A stretch of 64,000 nucleotides of DNA. Origin: Mycolicibacterium porcinum. GTDB taxonomy: Bacteria > Actinomycetota > Actinomycetes > Mycobacteriales > Mycobacteriaceae. The notes below the pieces were generated by a model. It was not told where the DNA came from, searched no databases, and was given only the letters and a program-made list of their open reading frames with translations. Positions 52,887 through 61,630 of this stretch are shown here, piece after piece (the stretch's first letter is position 1; every line of letters starts with the position of its first letter). The stretch covers positions 124,001 through 188,000 of the forward strand of contig MVIG01000008.1 of assembly GCA_002086835.1 (NCBI GenBank), in the 5' to 3' direction. The translations under genes and the position numbers were made by a program.

Positions 52887-54270
52887 TGTCACTAGCGCTT
52901 GCCGACGTCGAACTTTGGAATTCAGGGCAGGTTCGGGAAGTCTCGACAGCGCTCGACACTAGCTCCAGCTCGATGGACGGAGTCAAGGCCGGTCTCCGAG
53001 ACCTCCCGATCCTCGGCACCTGGAGCGGTCAAGCAGCCGACGCTGCAACGACAGCCTCGACAAACTCGGCACTTATCTGTCGAACCACGTCGCTGCCCGC
53101 CAGGAGGCATCGAAGGTAATTTCCAAGGCCGCCGACGAGATCGACGGTCTCAAGTCATTCCTGCAGAACGTACAGGATATGGCGCGCGGCAAGTTCCACA
53201 TCGACTTCGAAACCGGCACGGTGACGCCGCTGACCGATGACGTCAACCAGGACGACGTCGACTACATCACCACCACGCTCAAGCAGCTTCTGGCTTCTGC
53301 CGAAATGATCGACCGCGAACTGGCACATGGCCTCAACTTGCTCGACGGCACGGATGAGCCGGGCAATCCGCCCACCATCCCAATCAACCAGAACGACGAG
53401 CGGTCGCGCCATCAGATCGAAGCATTCAAGAAGGTCTACGGTCGTGAGCCGGTCACCGCCAACGATTGGCGGATGGCCGCCGGACTGGACCCCCACAGCT
53501 ACGATCCGAAGAACCATGGAAAACCCCCCAGGATCGTCGCAGGCAGGTTCACTCCGCAGCCGGGCAAGGGTGTGGTTCGTTCCAATTGGTTCATCCCCGC
53601 GGCCGAGGTGCAGAATCTGCCAAAGGACGTGCAGGACCTAATCGACTTGCGGCTGCTGCCGAAGAACTTCGGGGACAATCGAGGCCCTAGTGCCACCATC
53701 GATCCCGAACACTCTCGTGTATCACTGTTCGTGGACTACGAGAACGGTGTTGTCACCGTCCGGCAGAATCCCACGACCACTGTCGACGGGGCACGCGGCG
53801 GCGCCGACACCGCACCACCACAGATCCACGTCGTCGAAGCTCCTGACGGACGAATGACGATCGACTACAACACCTGGGATGCCTACGAGTTTTCCGGAGC
53901 CGTCGCGCTAGATATGACGGTCCACGGCCGGATCACGCTGGACCCGCAAGACAATGGCACAGTCAACCTCGGCGGAAACACAACGATCTACCCCAGTATG
54001 GAGACGTACCAGTATCGCGAAGGGATACCACCGGAGGTGCTGCAATGGACTCCCGCGAACTCGGGCAGTGACCTCGGCCCGGCAACCAGCCTGATACGCG
54101 AGCACTGGATCGGCGACGCCTCACTCCCACCCGTGCGCCCCAGCATCCCGGACTGGCGATGGCAGCTAGAGAACGCGATTCCTTTCGCGCCGGACCCGTT
54201 CACCCAGCACACCACGAAGCTCACTGATCCCTCAGAAGGCCTGATTCCCAAAGTAAGTGAGGGACGATGA
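52886..54270 (+). pseudogene. Frameshifted WXG-domain protein with large C-terminal region
   Basis: The first frame (52886-53119) encodes VREVSTALDTSSSSMDGVKA...LGTWSGQAAD, a WXG helix pair with WSG, then ends soon. The frame one base back continues it seamlessly: LDKLGTYLSNHVAARQEASK ... FLQNVQDMARGKFHIDFETG, and runs to 54270. Restoring one base near 53045-53055 (ADAAN-DSLDKLG) gives one protein of about 460 residues: WXG module (1-100) plus a beta-rich domain (TIDYNTWDAYEFSGAVALD, EVLQWTPANSG). From an ATG at 53179 the second part could still be made alone as a 363-residue product. No slippery heptamer is present, so an indel or a sequencing error is likely. Confidence 0.75.
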
Positions 54271-54596
54271 TCACATTCTCCAAACCGACCAAGCGGCGCG
54301 TTATTCGGTCGCTGGTGATAGTGGTGCTAGTGAGTTGCGTGCTGACTGGTATGGCGGTCTGCATCGGGTTCATTGTCAACCACGAGGGCGAGCCGGTATC
54401 GGGCGGTGAGTATGTGCGCCTGGCACTGCTTAGCCTGACGCTATGGGGACCGATGTACCTCGTCATCGCCTGGCCGCTTAGCGTTCCACTCATCGCCGGC
54501 ATCACAGCCCTGGTCGCGTACGCCCGCGTGGGCGACCACGAAGCCACACTGCCTGATGACCCGAAAATCACCTTGCCAGAGGATAATCCCGAGTAA
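54267..54596 (+). CDS. Small two-helix membrane protein
   Basis: 109 residues with a basic N-terminus (KPTKRRVIR), two clear membrane helices (about 15-37 and 52-86, the second perhaps two short passes) and an acidic tail. The ATG overlaps the stop of the WXG-type gene by 4 bp, so the three genes form an operon. No family recognised. An immunity or accessory protein for the secreted neighbour is conceivable but untested. Confidence 0.65.
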   Translation: MITFSKPTKRRVIRSLVIVVLVSCVLTGMAVCIGFIVNHEGEPVSGGEYVRLALLSLTLWGPMYLVIAWPLSVPLIAGITALVAYARVGDHEATLPDDPKITLPEDNPE

Positions 54597-55029
54597 CAGC
54601 CCACTCCTCGAATGTGAAGCAATCGACTAATCGCCGCCGACAAGCCTCAGTCGCGGCTTGTCACCTGGATCATCGCCTTCACGCACGGATACCAAGATCC
54701 TCACAAGTTCAGCGGTCGCGCTAGCCCAACACGGGTGCGCGTCCTTGTTGTCCAGGAGGCTGGCTCTAGCCTGAGCGCAACTGAAGACGGCCCGGGCGCG
54801 TCTTCGATCACTGGTCCGACGAGTTCGTCTTGCACTGCCGCCTCAACCGGTCCGCAATCGGGGTCATCAAGCGCTACTCCCCTCGCTTCCCAAACCTCAC
54901 GCCCTCACCCGCTGAACCGGGTACGCAGCCGAGACTATGCAGCGGCGGGGCCGACGCACACGTAAGTCGCTGCCGAGCCACACTTTTCGGCGAAGCTACT
55001 GGAATCCTGTTGCCACCCGCAGACGGCAT
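54597..55029. other. Gene-free stretch, possibly decayed
   Basis: About 430 bp between the small membrane protein and the convergent pseudokinase. Short frames exist but have no start signals, no family motifs and atypical codon use. Nothing here can be supported as a gene, an insertion-sequence end or an RNA. Confidence 0.55.
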
Positions 55030-56742
55030 CTAAGCCGGCGGGGGTGGCGGCGCCTGCGGCATGATTCCGGCCGGCGGGCCGGGGTTCGGCACGATCGGGC
55101 CGATCGCTGGCGGCGCGGGTACCGGAGGCGCGGGCGGCGGGGGCACTGCCGGGCCAGGCGGCAGCGGCGGAGGCAGCTGAGGCGCGGGCGGTACCGGGCC
55201 AGCCACCGCGAACGGGTCGGCAATCGGGCTGCCCGGCGGAACTTCGTCGAGCCGGGTGGCGTGCACGGGCACGGTGATGACCGCGCCCTGCAGCCCGCAC
55301 TCGTTGGATTGGATGGTGGTGGTTTGAGCGCCGGCCAGCACACCGTCCGGCTGCGGCGTCAACGCCAACGCCGTATCCATCGCCTGCTGCCCGACATTCG
55401 GCGCCTCGCAGGGCAACGTGCCGTGCCCCGGATCGCCCTGCCACGAATTGTTGACGAAGCGGAATACCGCTGTCATGCCACCACCTTCGGTGTACGCGAC
55501 GGCATGGTTGGTGCCGTCCATCCGCGTCGACGTCGCAACGCATCCCGAGGGTGTGCAGGCCGAGCGGAATGCCCACCAGTAGCCGGCGACCTGGTTGCCC
55601 GCCGCCGGCCAGGGGTTGCCGTTGAGGGTGGCGCCGGGGTTGTCGTAATCGAGGCGGTAGAGACCGTCGAGCACCGGGACGGCGGGCAGCGGTGGGGTGA
55701 CCGCCGCGTTCGTCACGCTCGCAATGGCAGTAACGGGCGACGAGTTCGGCTGCTCACTGGCCGCGGCGTCAGCGGCAGGCCACAGCTGCCACACGCCGAT
55801 ACCGACGACGACGCCCGCCGCGGCGATCGCCGCGGCGGGTGCCCAGCTCGGCAACTCGGGTAACCGGAACCCGCTGGGCTGCTCACCGAATACCGGTGCC
55901 GCCGGTGTCGACGTCAAAGTCAGTGCGGGCATCGGGGTTTCATCGGCCAGCGCATGGGCGAAGGCCCCGCAGCTGGCGAATCGGTCGGCCGGGCTCTTGG
56001 CGAGGGCTTTGGCAAACGCCGGGTCGAGGTCGGCCAACTCGGGGCGGATGTCGGCCAAGGCCGGCGGCTTCGAATTGACGTGGCGGCTGACCACGACCGC
56101 GGGATTGGGGTGCGCGAACAGTTGCGTCCCGGTCAGCAGGTGGTACGCGGTGCACGCCAGGGCGTACTGATCTGCGCCGCCGTCGACGTCCTGTCCCACC
56201 AGTTGTTCCGGTGCCCCATAGCCGGGGTTGTCCGCAGCGCCGAGGTTACGCGCGATCCCAAGGCCGACGAGCACACCGCGCGGCTCCGCCTCACCGTCGA
56301 CGTCGGTGAGGACGATGTTGCCCGGCCTGACATCGCGGTGCGGCAGCCCATGTTTGTGCGCGTAGTCGAGCGCCTCGGCAACCGCTATGACGATGCGGAC
56401 AACTTGTTCGCGGGGCAGCCCCTCGGGGTACCGCTGATCGAGCAGACCGGCGAGATCCGCGCCGTCGACGAACTCGCTCGACATCCAGAGCCGACCGTCG
56501 TGTTCTCCGTGCCCACAGACCTTGGCAATGCTGGGATGCCACAACGCGGCGGCCAGGTCCGCCTCGCGATCAAACCGCTCCCGGTACCCGGGCTCGGCGG
56601 ACCAATCCTCGGGCAGCACCGTCAGCGCCTCACGGCGACGACGCCTGGGATGCTGCGCGAGGTAGACCTCCCCCGTTTCGCCTGACCCCAGCGATCGAAC
56701 GATCCGGAACATGGAGAACGCCTCACCGACGTTGAGCGGCAT
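55030..56742 (-). CDS. PknF-like receptor pseudokinase
   Basis: 570 residues: kinase-like domain (1-265), one membrane helix (about 302-322), an extracytoplasmic domain with paired Cys (SACTPSGCVATSTRMDG, LPCEAPNVG, NECGLQG) and a Pro-rich tail. The glycine loop LGSGETGEV and APE are kept, but the ATP-binding Lys is Thr (ALTVL, T41), HRDxKxxN is HRDVRPGN (R139), and the DFG motif is GLG (160-162). It should therefore not bind Mg-ATP normally and is probably a pseudokinase that signals by binding. Overall it resembles mycobacterial PknF. It lies between the two tRNA-Gly copies. Confidence 0.85.
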   Translation of the reverse strand: MPLNVGEAFSMFRIVRSLGSGETGEVYLAQHPRRRRREALTVLPEDWSAEPGYRERFDREADLAAALWHPSIAKVCGHGEHDGRLWMSSEFVDGADLAGLLDQRYPEGLPREQVVRIVIAVAEALDYAHKHGLPHRDVRPGNIVLTDVDGEAEPRGVLVGLGIARNLGAADNPGYGAPEQLVGQDVDGGADQYALACTAYHLLTGTQLFAHPNPAVVVSRHVNSKPPALADIRPELADLDPAFAKALAKSPADRFASCGAFAHALADETPMPALTLTSTPAAPVFGEQPSGFRLPELPSWAPAAAIAAAGVVVGIGVWQLWPAADAAASEQPNSSPVTAIASVTNAAVTPPLPAVPVLDGLYRLDYDNPGATLNGNPWPAAGNQVAGYWWAFRSACTPSGCVATSTRMDGTNHAVAYTEGGGMTAVFRFVNNSWQGDPGHGTLPCEAPNVGQQAMDTALALTPQPDGVLAGAQTTTIQSNECGLQGAVITVPVHATRLDEVPPGSPIADPFAVAGPVPPAPQLPPPLPPGPAVPPPPAPPVPAPPAIGPIVPNPGPPAGIMPQAPPPPPA

Positions 56743-56853
56743 CCACGAATCCTACGAACTGGCCCGCGGCGCCTGCGTCCGGCATCCGCATCACCGGCGC
56801 CGTCCCCGAAGCGGATTTGGTTTTGTTGCCCCACAATGCAAGTCGAAGCGACG

Positions 56854-56997
56854 GATTTGTGTCTGCGCGCATCGGTGGGCTAATGTTCGCCTTCGCGACG
56901 GGCGACGATCTCGCTCGTGGCGCGCGGATGTAGCGCAGTTGGTAGCGCATCACCTTGCCAAGGTGAGGGTCGCGGGTTCGAATCCCGTCATCCGCTC
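56854..56997 (+). repeat. Direct repeat copy 2: tRNA-Gly with its promoter
   Basis: 144 bp, 138 identical to 51799-51942 without gaps. Weak similarity continues for about 24 bp downstream (14 of 24). The intervening segment of 4.9 kb holds tRNA-Cys, tRNA-Val, the WXG genes and the pseudokinase. Confidence 0.95.
56924..56996 (+). tRNA. tRNA-Gly (GCC), second copy
   Basis: Identical to the tRNA at 51869: acceptor stem GCGGATG/CATCCGC, anticodon GCC. Its own TTGTGT-N18-TAATGT promoter is kept (56857-56886), so it is probably transcribed. It stands alone, without Cys or Val tRNAs and without a clear terminator. Confidence 0.95.
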
Positions 56998-57019
56998 AAC
57001 AGTGTGATTGAGCCATCGG

Positions 57020-57472
57020 TCAGCGTTTGGCCACATACCGTTCGGTCGTCCAGCGGCCCAGCTCGGTGCGCCAGGTGACCTCCACCTCGGTGTCGCACTT
57101 TGCGGCCAGAACAACTCCGAGGTCGACGGAGTCGCCCGGTCCAACCGAACTCACCGTTTTTTCGGCCGACCCGGCAGCGTTCGACGCCTTGGCCGTGACC
57201 GAGCGGGCCTTGTCGCGTCCCGTGTTCTCCACTCGCATCACACCGTCTTCGGCCCAGTCCACGCGCCACGCGACGAACGACTTCTCCGCACCCAGTTCGC
57301 GCCCGAGGACCGCCTCGTCCATCACCTGCCCGATGAGGAGTCTGAGCTCAGCCTGATCCGCACGAATCCGCTTGGCGAGCACTTCGTTGCGCCACGCGAC
57401 CGCAACGATCGCCAGCAAGACCGGCCAGAACAGCAAGGCCGTACCGATCACCCACCAGAACAGTCCACTCAC
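57020..57472 (-). CDS. Single-pass membrane protein of unknown function
   Basis: 150 residues. An N-terminal membrane helix (LFWWVIGTALLFWPVLLAIVAVAW) is followed by a helical charged stretch (RIRADQAELRLLIGQVMDEA), then an Ig-like beta-domain (MRVENTGRDKARSVTAKAS ... GDSVDLGVVLAAKCDTEVEV). No family name recognised. The start ATG is at 57472 and no strong ribosome-binding site is visible. It is divergent from the TetR gene. Confidence 0.65.
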   Translation of the reverse strand: MSGLFWWVIGTALLFWPVLLAIVAVAWRNEVLAKRIRADQAELRLLIGQVMDEAVLGRELGAEKSFVAWRVDWAEDGVMRVENTGRDKARSVTAKASNAAGSAEKTVSSVGPGDSVDLGVVLAAKCDTEVEVTWRTELGRWTTERYVAKR

Positions 57473-57621
57473 AAACGCGCAGACTATGCCAAGCCCGGCA
57501 CCCCCTGCCGTACCCGCTACGGCTCATCTTCCCGCGATCGCATGCTGAATCCGACGGGGCAGCGCGATCGCCAAGGCCGGACCAACAGCTTCGGATTCCG
57601 TGGCGGGCGTTAGAGTCGAGC

Positions 57622-58188
57622 GTGCCCAGGATCAGCGCCTCATCGGTCGAAGAACACCGCGAGCTGGTCCAGCAGCGCATCTTCGAGGCTTTCGCCACGC
57701 TCATGGCCGAGCACAGCTTCGATGCCATCACGATGGCCAAGCTCGCGGCCGAGGCCGGCATCGGCCGGACCGCGATCTATCACCACTTCCCCGACAAGGA
57801 ATCCGTGGTGATCGCATTCGCCTCCCACGAGACGACCCGCTACCTCGACGGGCTGCGCGCCGCGCTGTCGGAGGTCGCCGATCCGGTCGCCCGCCTGGGC
57901 GTCTACATCCGGCATCAGCTGGAGGCCGGACAGGAATTCCACATGGGCATGGGCATGCAGCTCTACGGCGCACTGTCGACCGAAACGATGCTGGCCATCC
58001 GCGATCACGTGGTGGCGGTGGAAGACGTGCTGCGCGAGATCCTGGCCCAGGGCGTGGCCACCGGGCAGTTCGTCGTCGACGACGTGCCCGCCACGATGTC
58101 GTTGATTCATGCGTGCCTGGCCCCGCGGCACCTTCCGGTCGAGGCCATCGAACGGTTCGTCCTGCGGGCGCTGGGCACCACCGCCTGA
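57622..58188 (+). CDS. TetR/AcrR family regulator
   Basis: 188 residues: N-terminal helix-turn-helix FDAITMAKLAAEAGIGRTAI followed by YHHFPDKESVVIAF, then a helical ligand-binding domain with a hydrophobic core. The GTG at 57622 gives the usual short lead-in to the HTH. The heme oxygenase gene follows 120 bp downstream, behind two palindromes that are good candidates for its operators, so heme- or iron-related control is likely. Confidence 0.88.
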   Translation: MPRISASSVEEHRELVQQRIFEAFATLMAEHSFDAITMAKLAAEAGIGRTAIYHHFPDKESVVIAFASHETTRYLDGLRAALSEVADPVARLGVYIRHQLEAGQEFHMGMGMQLYGALSTETMLAIRDHVVAVEDVLREILAQGVATGQFVVDDVPATMSLIHACLAPRHLPVEAIERFVLRALGTTA

Positions 58189-58236
58189 TCGCGACCCGCT
58201 CGAAACCGTAGGCCCCCGAACCCGCCGGCACCGTGT

Positions 58237-58242
58237 TAGGTT
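58237..58242 (+). promoter_or_regulatory. -10 element of the heme oxygenase promoter
   Basis: TAGGTT fits TANNNT. A start site about 7 bp downstream would fall inside the first palindrome (58245-58257), so repressor binding would block initiation. Confidence 0.45.
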
Positions 58243-58244
58243 TC

Positions 58245-58279
58245 CGACAGGTTGTCAGGATCATGCTGACAAGCTGTCA
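58245..58279. promoter_or_regulatory. Double TetR-type operator before heme oxygenase
   Basis: Two sites, GACA-GGT-TGTC (58246-58256) and TGACA-AGC-TGTCA (58267-58279), with centres about 22 bp apart, i.e. on the same DNA face. Together they also form one large inverted repeat (arms 58246-58258 and 58266-58278, 12 of 13 paired, centre GATCATG). The spacing suits cooperative binding of two TetR dimers. Confidence 0.7.
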
Positions 58280-58308
58280 AAGTTGAGCCCTACCAAGTGG
58301 AGCCGAGT

Positions 58309-58968
58309 ATGCCGCCAAGCGCCCCCGTCGCAACCGAGTCCGTCCGTTCACTGTCGGCGGCGATGCGGCAGGACTCGACCGACCAGCACGATGCCGCCGA
58401 GCAGTCGCCGTTTGTCACCGAACTGCTGAGCGGGCGGGTCAACGCACAGGGTTATGTCGATTACCTGTTGCGGCTGCGGGCGATCTACGCCGCGCTGGAA
58501 ACCGCCGTCCGGGAGCACCGCGACGATCCCCTCGTCGCCGCCGTGTACGACCCGGCCCTCGAACGGTTGAGTGCCATCGACGCCGATCTGGAGCACTGGG
58601 CACCCGGCACGGATCGCGATGTCGACTCCCCCGCCGTACGCGCCTACTGCGCCCGATTCGCCCATTCCCCGTGGGGCGGTGCCCTGGTGGCGCACCACTA
58701 CACCCGCTACCTCGGCGACCTCTCCGGCGGCCAGGCCATCGGCCGCATCTTGGGGCGCTCGTTCGAGCTCGACGGTGACGGTCTGGCCTTCTACGACTTC
58801 CCGATGCGGCCCAAGCCGTACAAGGACGCCTACCGCGCCCGCCTCGACGGATTGGACCTCGATGGGGATCAGATCGACCGCGTGGTCGACGAGGTGAAAC
58901 TGGCCTTCAGCCTCAACCAGCGCGTCTTCGACGAACTCGCCGAGAAGCTGCCCTCCTACCGGCGCTGA
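58309..58968 (+). CDS. Heme oxygenase (HO-1 family)
   Basis: 219 residues of the all-helical heme oxygenase family: proximal His27 in DSTDQHDAAEQSPF, and the distal-helix GDLSGG (about 136-141) within YTRYLGDLSGGQAIGRIL. It opens heme with O2 and reductant to biliverdin, CO and Fe2+, releasing iron. It is the HO-1 type, unlike the MhuD type better known in mycobacteria. The ATG at 58309 follows GGAG by 7 bp; a GTG four codons earlier is possible. A PPE-PPW gene under an iron box follows. Confidence 0.9.
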   Translation: MPPSAPVATESVRSLSAAMRQDSTDQHDAAEQSPFVTELLSGRVNAQGYVDYLLRLRAIYAALETAVREHRDDPLVAAVYDPALERLSAIDADLEHWAPGTDRDVDSPAVRAYCARFAHSPWGGALVAHHYTRYLGDLSGGQAIGRILGRSFELDGDGLAFYDFPMRPKPYKDAYRARLDGLDLDGDQIDRVVDEVKLAFSLNQRVFDELAEKLPSYRR

Positions 58969-59036
58969 TCTCGCCCCGAACCTGAATTGACGATTCCGCC
59001 AACGCATAGGAACTTCATACCCCAAATCAGCGGAAG

Positions 59037-59055
59037 TTAGCTTATGCTAACCATA
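59037..59055 (+). promoter_or_regulatory. IdeR-like iron box upstream of the PPE gene
   Basis: TTAGCTTATGCTAACCATA matches 15 of 19 positions of the mycobacterial IdeR consensus TTAGGTTAGGCTAACCTAA. It ends 44 bp before the ATG at 59100, so iron-replete IdeR would be expected to repress the gene. Confidence 0.65.
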
Positions 59056-59099
59056 CTTAGCTGCTGGGGGGCAAAGCGATCGAAAGGAGCCACCGGCCG

Positions 59100-60701
59100 A
59101 TGACTGCCCCTGTCTGGATGGCCGTACCGCCCGAAGTGCACTCGGCACTGTTGAGCAGCGGCCCCGGCGCCGGACCGCTCCTGGCCGCAGCCGAAGCGTG
59201 GAACTCGCTGAGTACCGAATACTCCTCGGCGGCAAGCGAATTGACCGCCCTGATGGGCACCGTGCAGGCCGGCGCCTGGGAGGGCCCGAGCGCCGAGCGT
59301 TACACGGCGGCACACGTGCCCTACCTGGCCTGGCTGAGTGAGACAAGTGCGAGCACCGCCGGGGTGGCCGCACAGATCGAGACCGCCGCCGCCTCCTACG
59401 CCGCCGCCCTGGCCGCGATGCCGACCCTGGCCGAGCTCGCGGCCAACCGCACCACGCTCGGTGTCCTGGTGGCCACCAACTTCTTCGGGATCAACACGGT
59501 CCCGATCGCCGTCAACGAAGCGGACTACGTACGCATGTGGATCCAGGCGGCGACCACGATGACCGTCTACCAGGCCGCCACCGCGGTCGCGGTCGCCACC
59601 ACGCCACCGTCCACCGCGGCACCGCTGCTGGTGGCGCCGGGCATCGGCGAAGCCGGTTCCGCGTCGGTCGCCATGACGCAGTCTGCGGCCGTGGCCAGGG
59701 CTTCCGAGTCCGGTTCTTCCCTGAGCTTGAGCGACTTGATCAGTTCGTACGAGGAGTTCGTCGAGTGGGTGAAGGCCAACGATCCGATCGGAAATTGGCT
59801 GGCCGGTCAGTCTGAGCACTTCTACGGGATGTATGACCAGCTCAGGGAATTCATTCTCGAGCCGTGGCGGATTCCCCAGGTCTTGGCCGAGATCATCGCC
59901 GACCCGTCATTGCTGTTCACCACCTACATCAACGTGTTCTTCCTGGGTGCCTACACGGCAACGTTCGCGGTACTGGGTACGCCGTTGTACGCCGCGGCGG
60001 TCGCGGCGGCCTCCCCTGCCATGCTCGGCATGCTCGGGCTCATCGGACTGGCGCAGGCGTACGACGTCCCGCTCGACCCGCCGGCCGAGGAGATCGCCCC
60101 GCGCGCCGAACAGCCCGCGGTGGCCGCGTTGCCCGGTCCCCCGGCTCCGGCATCGGTGACTGCGGGTGCCGCACCTACGACGGCACCCACCTCAGCGCCC
60201 GCCGCCCCCGCATCGTCAACTCCCGCTCCGATGCCCGCCGGCGCCGAGAACGCCCTCTATGCAGTGCCGGGCGGGGGTGCAGGATTCGGGTTCGGCTCGA
60301 CATCGAAGTACAGCGCGACCGCCCGGGCGTCGGACTCGGTCGGGGCGTCGGCCGCTGCCGCCGCGACCGCGGCCGCGATCAACAAGCGACGCGCGCAGGC
60401 CCGCAAGCGCCGTGCCGGGACGGCCAAGGACCGCGGCTACCGCTACGAGTTCATGACCGCCGACGGCGACTTCGCCGCATCGCCGCCCGAACAACCCGCC
60501 ACCACCGGGTCCTCCGGCAGCGGCGCCGGCAAACTCGGATTCACCGGCACCGCAGTGAAATCCGCCGTCGCCGGTCCAGCCGGGCTGACCACGCTGGCCG
60601 ATGACACGTTCGGCAGCGGCGCCACCACGCCGATGATGCCGGGAAGCTGGTCGAGCGAGACAGACGAGCGGCCCACCGGGGAAAACGAAGCCGGTACCTG
60701 A
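59100..60701 (+). CDS. PPE-PPW subfamily protein
   Basis: 533 residues. The PPE domain (1-175) carries VPPEVHS at residues 9-15 and a WxG-type turn ([10 protein letters not shown]). The C-terminal part contains GFTGT (about 484) and PMMPGSW (511-517), the two marks of the PPE-PPW subfamily, plus a basic segment [20 protein letters not shown]. Several members of this subfamily in M. tuberculosis are iron regulated or take part in heme use. An IdeR-like box upstream and a heme oxygenase gene before it fit that role. It is exported by a type VII system; no PE partner lies beside it. ATG after AAAGGAGC. Confidence 0.92.
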   Translation: MTAPVWMAVPPEVHSALLSSGPGAGPLLAAAEAWNSLSTEYSSAASELTALMGTVQAGAWEGPSAERYTAAHVPYLAWLSETSASTAGVAAQIETAAASYAAALAAMPTLAELAANRTTLGVLVATNFFGINTVPIAVNEADYVRMWIQAATTMTVYQAATAVAVATTPPSTAAPLLVAPGIGEAGSASVAMTQSAAVARASESGSSLSLSDLISSYEEFVEWVKANDPIGNWLAGQSEHFYGMYDQLREFILEPWRIPQVLAEIIADPSLLFTTYINVFFLGAYTATFAVLGTPLYAAAVAAASPAMLGMLGLIGLAQAYDVPLDPPAEEIAPRAEQPAVAALPGPPAPASVTAGAAPTTAPTSAPAAPASSTPAPMPAGAENALYAVPGGGAGFGFGSTSKYSATARASDSVGASAAAAATAAAINKRRAQARKRRAGTAKDRGYRYEFMTADGDFAASPPEQPATTGSSGSGAGKLGFTGTAVKSAVAGPAGLTTLADDTFGSGATTPMMPGSWSSETDERPTGENEAGT

Positions 60702-60817
60702 CCGATCTGTGTTGAGGCCGTGAACAATCGGTGAGAACCGGCGCCGTGGGCCGTCCGTGAGGCCCGGGGCGCGGGTCTCACGGTGATACTGGTGACTCCG
60801 GGTGAAGGGAGCACCGC

Positions 60818-61630
60818 ATGACCGCCGACACCGCGCAGCAGCCCGGCGGCTGGGAAAGCACGCTCCCCCACTTCTCGACCGTGGAGAAGCACGGCGAAAT
60901 CACCGTGCCGATCTGCCGGCCCTCGCCGACACTGCGGTTCTTCGCCGGGCTCACCTTCGTGCTGTGGGCACTCGTGACCGTGGGTGCGGCGTTCTGGTGT
61001 CACAGCATGCAGACCCACGACCCGTCGCCATGGCTTGGTTTCGCAACGATCCTGGGCTCGTTCCTGCCCGCCATCCTCTCGACCATCGTCGCCGACGAGG
61101 CCCGTGACACATTCGGACAACGGCGGATCGGCAATTGGATTGCCCTGATACCCACCTTGTCAGGTGCCGCGGTCGGCTTGCTCAGTGCCGCACTCTGGTT
61201 CAGGGATTTCAGCGCCGGAGTGCTCGCCCTGGCCAGCGTGGTGTGCTCAGCCGGCACGGCGATCGCCACCCTCACGGCGTGGCGGAAACTACGTCACGTG
61301 CGGCAGCGCCGGCACTGGCTGACGGCGCTGCGGGACCATGGCGTGCGTTCCACTGGCGAGCTGCGCAACGTGAAATTCCTGAAGCGCTGGACCGCGGACG
61401 ACCCGCAATTCACCGTGACAGTCGCATTCGAGAGTGCGACCGGTCGCCGGGTGGTGACGGCGAACATGGTCGCCGATCACGCCCGGGTCCCGCTGGCGGG
61501 GTCACGCGTCGTCGTCTTCAGTGCACCGCACGACACCGGCGACGACGTGCTGATCGAACTCGACCCCGCCGACCCGCCCAAGTTCGACCGCGACCCCAGT
61601 GGCCAGTACCGCAAGCCGAGCGGCAGTTAG
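60818..61630 (+). CDS. Four-helix membrane protein with C-terminal soluble domain
   Basis: 270 residues: four hydrophobic segments between about 40 and 165 (LRFFAGLTFVLWALVTVGAA, PWLGFATILGSFLPAILSTI, IGNWIALIPTLSGAAVGLL, GVLALASVVCSAGTAIATLT) and a beta-rich C-terminal domain (FTVTVAFESATGRRVVTAN) that resembles DUF3592-like domains. Function unknown. The ATG follows AAGGGAGC. Its stop overlaps the convergent DAHP synthase stop by 4 bp. Confidence 0.7.
   Translation: MTADTAQQPGGWESTLPHFSTVEKHGEITVPICRPSPTLRFFAGLTFVLWALVTVGAAFWCHSMQTHDPSPWLGFATILGSFLPAILSTIVADEARDTFGQRRIGNWIALIPTLSGAAVGLLSAALWFRDFSAGVLALASVVCSAGTAIATLTAWRKLRHVRQRRHWLTALRDHGVRSTGELRNVKFLKRWTADDPQFTVTVAFESATGRRVVTANMVADHARVPLAGSRVVVFSAPHDTGDDVLIELDPADPPKFDRDPSGQYRKPSGS

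Noticed and set aside
53040..53060. Programmed -1 frameshifting in the WXG-type gene
   Set aside because: There is no X-XXY-YYZ slippery heptamer and no downstream stem at proper spacing; a one-base loss explains the break better.
54735..55033. Small frames in the gap before the pseudokinase, considered as a decayed transposase
   Set aside because: No transposase motif, no terminal inverted repeats and no convincing continuous homology-like blocks.
58230..58250. IdeR box upstream of heme oxygenase
   Set aside because: Only the TTAGGTT half-site matches; the rest departs from the consensus, and the stretch is better read as a -10 element plus a TetR-type operator.
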